The notes below the pieces were generated by a model. The model made no database searches, was not told the origin of the DNA, and saw only the letters and a list, made by a program, of their open reading frames with translations. A stretch of 64,000 nt of DNA from Dethiosulfatibacter aminovorans DSM 17477 (lineage in GTDB: Bacteria; Bacillota; Clostridia; Tissierellales; Dethiosulfatibacteraceae): NCBI RefSeq assembly GCF_900142005.1, contig NZ_FQZL01000015.1, positions 23,578 through 87,577 on the forward strand, written 5' to 3'. This document shows, one piece after another, positions 59,611 to 64,000 of the stretch. How positions within the stretch are numbered: the first letter of the stretch is position 1; every line of letters begins with the position of its first letter. Made by a program: the position numbers and the translations under genes.

Positions 59611-60518
59611 ATATTACGGATTCTGTAGAAGAGGCAATTGAAGGATGTAAACTCATTATGGTTGTTACACCTGCATTTGCCCATGAAGAGATAGCCAGAT
59701 CATGTGCCAGGCACCTTGAGGATGGACAAATAATAGTCCTTAATCCGGGAAGGACTGGTGGAGCCATGGAGTTTTACAAGATTGTGAGGGAAATCAACCC
59801 TGAAATCAGAGTGACTGTTGCCGAAGCCCAGACACTGATATATGCCTGCAGGAGAAAGGGTGAATCGGAAGTGGTGATACATGGAACAAAGAAAACCGTA
59901 TCTTTAGCAGCCCTCCCCAGCAGGGAAACACCAAAGGTCCTTGAAGAAGTGAACAAGTATTATCCGCAGTTTACAGCAGCGGAAAACGTGCTGGAAACCA
60001 GTTTGCTTAACATAGGAGCCATATTCCATCCGACACCCAGTTTGTTTAATATGGGAAGGATAGAGTGTCAGGACGACTTTAAATATTATATTGAGGGAAT
60101 AACGCCATCAATAGCTAAGATACTTGAAAGGCTGGATGATGAAAGAGTTAGAATTGCCAAAATGCTGGATGTAAAGACTCTTACAACCAGGGAGTGGCTA
60201 AAGGCTGTATATGATGTGGAAAATGAAGACATGTACAGCACCATTCAGATGAATGAGGTTTATGCGAACATCGGGGCACCCAAAGAAGCTAATACGAGAT
60301 ATATTACAGAAGACATCCCAATGAGCCTCTTGCCTCTGGCAGAACTTGGAAGGCTGGTTGGTGTACTGACCCCTACAATGGATGAGATAATAGACCTTGC
60401 ATCTACGATGCACAACAAAAACTACAGAAAGGAAGGGCGAAACCTTTCGAAGCTTGGAATTGACAATATGACAGTTGATGAATTGACTAGATATGTTGAC
60501 GAAGGAAGTATTAATTAA
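59611..60518 (+). pseudogene. Opine/octopine dehydrogenase family remnant lacking the N-terminal NAD domain start
   Basis: From about 59611 an intact frame reads ITDSVEEAIEGCKLIMVVTP, LNPGRTGGAMEF, and a C-terminal octopine-dehydrogenase helical domain with His in GAIFHPTPSLFNMGR. The first 60 or so residues (GxGxxG Rossmann start) are missing and replaced by the TRAP fragment in another frame. No start codon or ribosome site is evident, so it is probably not expressed as an enzyme. Opine dehydrogenases and TRAP carriers often co-occur in operons, so one internal deletion could have created the junction. Confidence 0.82.
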
Positions 60519-60532
60519 ACGAATAAATGAGA

Positions 60533-60567
60533 AAAACACCGTGAATGTTGGAGTTCACGGTGTTTTT
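60533..60567. terminator. Bidirectional terminator
   Basis: AAAAACACCGTGAA pairs perfectly with TTCACGGTGTTTTT, between the opine remnant and the convergent GGDEF gene. Confidence 0.9.
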
Positions 60568-60606
60568 AATGAGTTTTTAATCAGTTTCAATTCTATTCTA
60601 CAGGTA

Positions 60607-61719
60607 TCAAGACACTTGATGACTCTTGTTTTCGTACATTCGCTTGTCCACCAGGTTGATAATGTCTTCATAGCTTAAGTCGGTATCCGGCTTGTGTTCA
60701 AAGCAACCGTAGCTGAAGGTGATGGGAAACTCAATTTCCCCGGATTCGTGGAGGCAGCCCAGTTCCTTTTCAACTTTCTTCAGGCTTATTTCTATATCGT
60801 CACATTTGACATCTTCCAGGATGAGAATGAACTCATCGCCTGCATATCGTCCAACGACTTTGGCTTTTTTGAAATGTTTTTTCAATGAAACGGAGAATAC
60901 CTGTAGGGCTGTATCACCGCTTAAATGTCCATAGGTGTCGTTTATTGATTTGAAATGATTCAGATCAAGCATCACCAGGGCAAAGGATTTGTTTTGATCC
61001 AGCATGTATTCCAGATAATCGTCTATTCTGTGGCGGCTTAAGAGTCCGGTTAAATAGTCCCTGGATGTGGATACTGTCTCAAGGAAGATATATGTGAGCA
61101 TTACTGTCACAGCCATCATGGGCCACATGATGAAGACTCCGAAGAGCTGAACCTGTAGAAACGCAGCTATAACCGACATTGATATGTACAGCAGGAGAAC
61201 CCATATTACTTCCTTCTGTATATGTGCTCTGTTTTTATAGGCCAAATAGCAGATATACATGAAAAGGGAAATGCAAATTATTGGCAGGAGCATCATGAAA
61301 GCTTCCCTGCTGTAGACATTGTCAGGGCTTACTGAGAATATTATTGGATGGTAGAAGTTGACTGTCAGCAATATGCCTGTAAGGGCAAAGGGATAGATAT
61401 AGAACTTTCTTCTCCTCAACCTGTCGTAAGAGCCGAACATGTGATAGTCGATATAAGATGCAAGTATTGACGAGATCAGTGTTGTGGACCAGACAAAAAT
61501 GAAATTAAAAAGGTAATTAAGGGTGTTCTGGCCTGGTATTCTGTCGAAGACCCATGACAGTATTTCCAGGATCAGCAGGAGGATTGTCATCCACAACAGC
61601 TTAAAGAAAAGATTACTTGATGTCCCTGTGGCTTCTTTTCTCATCTTTATTGTGAGATATAGAATCAGCAGCATGAATATGGAAAAGAAATTAATGTCAA
61701 ATTTAAGGAAAAATTCCAT
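60607..61719 (-). CDS. Membrane diguanylate cyclase (GGDEF domain)
   Basis: Protein of 370 residues with seven to eight N-terminal helices (to about residue 205) and a GGDEF domain. The active-site loop reads VGRYAGDEFILIL, i.e. AGDEF instead of GGDEF, a variant compatible with activity in some characterised cyclases. Substrate residues DLNHFKSINDTYGH are intact. No I-site RxxD pattern is obvious upstream. It would make c-di-GMP in response to a membrane-perceived signal. Start 61719 (MEFFLKFD) has GAGGTA upstream. Confidence 0.88.
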   Translation of the reverse strand: MEFFLKFDINFFSIFMLLILYLTIKMRKEATGTSSNLFFKLLWMTILLLILEILSWVFDRIPGQNTLNYLFNFIFVWSTTLISSILASYIDYHMFGSYDRLRRRKFYIYPFALTGILLTVNFYHPIIFSVSPDNVYSREAFMMLLPIICISLFMYICYLAYKNRAHIQKEVIWVLLLYISMSVIAAFLQVQLFGVFIMWPMMAVTVMLTYIFLETVSTSRDYLTGLLSRHRIDDYLEYMLDQNKSFALVMLDLNHFKSINDTYGHLSGDTALQVFSVSLKKHFKKAKVVGRYAGDEFILILEDVKCDDIEISLKKVEKELGCLHESGEIEFPITFSYGCFEHKPDTDLSYEDIINLVDKRMYENKSHQVS

Positions 61720-61947
61720 GAAAATACCTCGAATCGGAAAATCGATGTTACTATTTCGCAATTAATACACTATTATATCATAAGTCCTATCAATTTGTTG
61801 TAAATTCCTGTGTAAAATTTTCTGTAATGATTCATACATTAATGGGTTCAAATATTCGCGGAAAATGTAAATTTCAATAAATTTATGGGAAAAATATTGC
61901 AACGTGAGATATATTTTGCTGTACGCTATTATTATGAATCTGACAGC

Positions 61948-61975
61948 TTGCTTTTTCCGGTAATTGAAGTATAAT
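61948..61975 (+). promoter_or_regulatory. Promoter of the small membrane-protein gene
   Basis: TTGCTT (61948-61953), a 16-base spacer and TATAAT (61970-61975), about 55 bases before ATG 62032. Confidence 0.6.
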
Positions 61976-62031
61976 AAGATGAAGACAGGTAGTTGTAGAC
62001 CGTCACAGTTTGAAATACATGAGAGGCTGAT

Positions 62032-62542
62032 ATGAAACTGAAGTATAAGGATAAGTTTAGAAAGGACTTATTGTACAGATACCTGGGAAAATTGAAATCA
62101 TTTGATTTTGAGAAATTTCCAGTTGTAAAAGCGATGATGAATTATTTTAAGAAAGCCAAGATGATAGTGTTCATCAGCCTGTTTTTTTGCTTTGCATGGA
62201 ATTGGAATCATAGAGGAAAGCATCATGATGCTTGGAAACTATCGCGGATTTGATGTTTGGTTTGGTGTAAGCAGTAAAATTAACAGTGATATGGGATTTG
62301 TAATGGGTGTATCCCTTATAGTGATTGCAATAGGATTGATGAACAGAAAGAAGATCTTTTATTATTCGGCTATTGCCGTTGTTTTCTCGTTTATGATTTA
62401 TATAAGTGTTTCACTGGTGAGCATGAGAGATATGTTTGTGTCGTCTGTAGACCCTTCAGTAGCATTCTTCATGATAGCATATCTGATTCTTTATGGAGCG
62501 GTATTTGGAAATCTTATTATTACCATGAATGACAGTAAATAG
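62032..62542 (+). pseudogene. Small membrane protein gene with a frameshift at a T7 tract
   Basis: Frame 1 from ATG 62032 encodes a basic N-terminus (MKLKYKDKFRKDLLYRYLGKL) and enters a membrane segment (IVFISLFF). After a run of seven T at about 62180-62186 it goes to a premature stop at 62253. Removing one T joins it to ALHGIGIIEESIMMLG and the downstream frame to 62542, giving about 169 residues with four predicted helices. It may be a true mutation, a sequencing error or phase variation. No family recognised. Confidence 0.6.
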
Positions 62543-62577
62543 TTATATGGGATTACACAAGAAATGAATATATATAT

Positions 62578-62601
62578 AAGTCAGGAAGATTCCTGGCTTT
62601 T
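62578..62601 (+). terminator. Terminator after the small membrane-protein gene
   Basis: AAGTCAGGAA pairs with TTCCTGGCTT and is followed by TT. Confidence 0.65.
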
Positions 62602-62674
62602 GGTGGAAAAAGAAAGCTAAAATATGTTTTGTTGTTTTGGCAACAATTTTTGCAAGTATTCCATGGAAAACGTA

Positions 62675-62703
62675 TTGACTTTGTATTGGGCAAATGTTAT
62701 ACT
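62675..62703 (+). promoter_or_regulatory. Sigma-A promoter of the tandem riboswitch transcript
   Basis: TTGACT (62675-62680), a 17-base spacer and TATACT (62698-62703). Transcription would begin near 62710, about 30 bases before the first aptamer. Confidence 0.8.
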
Positions 62704-62739
62704 CAATATCGGAAAAATGAATTTTATATTTTAAATTTT

Positions 62740-62876
62740 AGGTACCATTATCGGTTTAATAGGGAAAGTGAAAATCACTGCAGCCCCCGCTACTGTACAC
62801 GGTGACGAATCCAAATCCACTGGAGAAATTCCGGGAAGGATGGAAGAGTATGATCCGCAAGCCAGGAGACCTGCCT
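62740..62876 (+). promoter_or_regulatory. Cobalamin riboswitch, first of a tandem pair
   Basis: Core segments in order: GGTACCATTATCGG, AATAGGGAAAGTG, GCAGCCCCCGCTACTGTA, CCACTGGAGAAATTCC, GGGAAGGATGG, and the B12 box GCAAGCCAGGAGACCTGCC (62857-62875). Complete by inspection. It is followed by a terminator at 62937-62966 but no gene before the next riboswitch. Confidence 0.93.
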
Positions 62877-62936
62877 GAATGTTTATGGAGCTTCGGAGGG
62901 AAGTGAGTCTGTATTTAGATTCTAAATTGGATGACC

Positions 62937-62966
62937 AGTGCCTTGCGAAAGCGAGGCACTTTTTTT
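62937..62966 (+). terminator. Terminator of the first tandem riboswitch
   Basis: AGTGCCTTGC pairs with GCGAGGCACT across GAAA, then seven T counting the last stem T. Confidence 0.9.
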
Positions 62967-62974
62967 AATAGTCT

Positions 62975-63106
62975 AAGAAAGTTAAAAATGTGTAATCCCT
63001 TGAAGCGTTGGTATTACACTTATAAGGAAACTTTCTACGACCTCTTAATAACCGTTTTGTTCACATGAAGCGTGAACACGGTTAACGCGGCAAAGCCGCT
63101 TTCTTG
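62975..63106 (+). repeat. Family A repeat between the tandem riboswitches
   Basis: AAGAAAG start, hairpin 1 GAAAGTT/AACTTTC with GTGTAAT/ATTACAC and loop CCCTTGAAGCGTTGG, linker TACGACCTCTTAATAA. Hairpin 2 is longer here (ACCG...GTTCAC/GTGAAC...CGGT), hairpin 3 GCGGC/GCCGC, and the end is CTTTCTTG. Confidence 0.85.
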
Positions 63107-63112
63107 TTTACA

Positions 63113-63164
63113 TGACGTTCAAGATAATTCCGGCTTCTGGGAATTATCATTCGATTGAACGTCA
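63113..63164 (+). other. Long palindrome between family A repeat and second riboswitch
   Basis: TGACGTTCAA (63113-63122) pairs perfectly with TTGAACGTCA (63155-63164), and GATAATTCC (63123-63131) with GGAATTATC (63140-63148), making a 19-bp hairpin with a 6-base bulge. A following AGATAATTC could pair alternatively with GGAATTATC. Confidence 0.65.
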
Positions 63165-63214
63165 GATAATTCGAAGGACTCGATGTCCTGAGAATTCTAA
63201 CTGAATATTTTAGT

Positions 63215-63361
63215 ATCAGGTTTCATTATCGAAATAATAGGGAAAACGGTGCAATTCCGTTACAGCCCCCGCTACTGTAAGCATGGACGAGTCCCATGAT
63301 CCACTGGAGAAATTCCGGGAAGGAGGGATAGGATGATATGCGAGTCAGGAGACCTGCCTGG
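63215..63361 (+). promoter_or_regulatory. Cobalamin riboswitch, second of a tandem pair
   Basis: Core: GGTTTCATTATCG, AATAGGGAAAACGG, ACAGCCCCCGCTACTGTAA, CCACTGGAGAAATTCC with GGGAAGGAGGG, and the B12 box CGAGTCAGGAGACCTGCC. It shares CCACTGG to GGGAAGGA exactly with the first copy while the variable stems differ. No clear promoter of its own was found. Confidence 0.93.
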
Positions 63362-63425
63362 TATGGCTTAGTTTACGGCGGGTGAATTATTTGTTAATAG
63401 GTTTCGTGAAAACTGAATATCAAAG

Positions 63426-63451
63426 AGACTCCCGTCAGGGAGTCTTTTTTT
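63426..63451 (+). terminator. Terminator of the second tandem riboswitch
   Basis: AGACTCCC (63426-63433), loop GTCA, GGGAGTCT (63438-63445), then T6. It lies 105 bases before the downstream start codon. Confidence 0.9.
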
Positions 63452-63555
63452 ATGTAATATTCAATGATGGTTATTGTTTGGTAATTATTGTCGCGATATA
63501 AAAATAAATTATTAAGGCGGCAAATAAATTATAAATTTTGTATGAGGAGATTCGA

Positions 63556-64000
63556 ATGAAAATGCTAGAAAAAATGTCAAAAAATTTAAGTATTGTGCTG
63601 GTACTGTCAATGCTTGCGGTTCTATTTGCGCCGGCATGCAATGTCACAGCAGAAGCCGTTGATACTGGGGCTTCTGCAACTGTTTCAGTGAACATGGCAG
63701 TGATAGGACCTGACGGAGAGGCGTTGTACAACTCTGCAAATGTTACGGGAGGAGCAATAACCGTAACTGACGATAACCAGTGGGGACTGACAGCTCTTGG
63801 AGTGCTGGACGCATCGGGAGTTGAATATGAATCCGGATACATGGACCCATGGGGTAACTATCCAAATTCGATTGCAGGAATAAGCAACGAAGGCGGAGGT
63901 GGACTAGGCTGGAACTACACGTATAATGATGAAGGTGCAACGATGCTGGCGGGTAATCAGGAAATCCAGGAAGGCGATACTATAATCTATTATTATATGT
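63556..64000 (+). CDS. Secreted DUF4430/transcobalamin-like protein, N-terminal part (runs off the window)
   Basis: At least 148 residues, open at the window edge. A signal peptide with a possible lipobox (VLVLSMLAVLFAPACN) is followed by a DUF4430-like domain about 40-148: VNMAVIGPDGEALYNSANVT, then GLTALGVLDASGVEYESGY, and the signature GWNYTYNDEGA...EIQEGDTIIYYY. This domain resembles the C-terminal beta domain of transcobalamin/intrinsic factor. With two cobalamin riboswitches upstream, a surface role in corrinoid capture is a reasonable inference. GAGGAG precedes the ATG. Confidence 0.82.
   Translation, partial: MKMLEKMSKNLSIVLVLSMLAVLFAPACNVTAEAVDTGASATVSVNMAVIGPDGEALYNSANVTGGAITVTDDNQWGLTALGVLDASGVEYESGYMDPWGNYPNSIAGISNEGGGGLGWNYTYNDEGATMLAGNQEIQEGDTIIYYYM

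Noticed and set aside
1..64000. Replication origin, as walRK is often near oriC
   Set aside because: No cluster of TTATCCACA DnaA boxes and no dnaA/dnaN or rnpA/rpmH genes were seen in the window.
1..64000. CRISPR array, tRNA, rRNA or prophage
   Set aside because: The repeats found are dispersed and structured, not regularly spaced with unique spacers. No tRNA cloverleaf with a GTTCRA arm and no phage structural genes were noticed.

Overview
This window looks like the chromosome of an anaerobic, low-GC, Gram-positive bacterium of the Clostridia/Tissierellia type. The support is a WalRK-WalHIJ locus next to murA, two [FeFe]-hydrogenase-type proteins, ferredoxin-rich oxidoreductases, strong AGGAGG ribosome binding sites, frequent ATA (Ile) and AGG (Arg) codons, and amino-acid-oriented metabolism (two Na+ symporters, threonine aldolase, remnants of an opine dehydrogenase and a TRAP carrier). 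No rRNA, tRNA, CRISPR array or prophage was seen.

Layout. 1-8604: cell-wall stress locus (walR end, walK, walH, walI, murA, walJ, htrA-type protease), a flavodoxin and a CxxH/CxxC protein. 8641-9783: rpsF-ssb-rpsR. 9816-11023: a large hairpin element, a possible attenuator with a structured RNA, and four very small genes. 11118-12005: EamA transporter. 12247-17082: redox/hydrogenase cluster behind a Rex-like operator, then thiol peroxidase. 17749-22527 (minus): two-component system, ABC exporter and hydrolase, with a 16-bp motif repeated upstream of both transcription units. 22639-24086: NifU-like and Fic proteins. 24148-25819 (minus): cobT behind a cobalamin riboswitch that carries a dispersed repeat inside it. 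25829-36707: housekeeping and redox genes (methyltransferase, CHAD, 2-hydroxyacid dehydrogenase, rplY, DUF362 ferredoxin, recX, HAD, YihY, topB, ferredoxin-flavoreductase fusion). 36815-39921: flavodoxins, YbaK, threonine aldolase, ACT protein. 40327-47532: pstSCAB-phoU-phoPR. 47816-50011: malic enzyme and a divergent LysR regulator. 50080-56944 (minus): PhnA, two SNF symporters, a stalk-domain secreted protein, a hydrolase, an excisionase-type DNA-binding protein. 57236-58888: TnpB-only IS605-family element with its guide-RNA region. 58890-60518: decayed, fused remains of a TRAP permease and an opine dehydrogenase. 60607-62542: diguanylate cyclase and a frameshifted membrane gene. 62675-64000: two complete cobalamin riboswitches in tandem, each with a terminator, ahead of a secreted DUF4430-type protein.

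Cross-cutting observations. A structured intergenic repeat (family A: three consecutive hairpins with a conserved first loop and a CTTTCTTG end) occurs at 4198-4337, 25528-25643, 27281-27441, 40115-40178 (partial), 47567-47678 and 62975-63106. It is always in the same orientation, and its stems show compensatory changes between copies. A second family (B), a long hairpin around a strictly conserved asymmetric internal loop, occurs at 9816-9924 and 25281-25393. B12 control is prominent: three cobalamin riboswitches lie in the window, one hosting a family A copy and two stacked in series.
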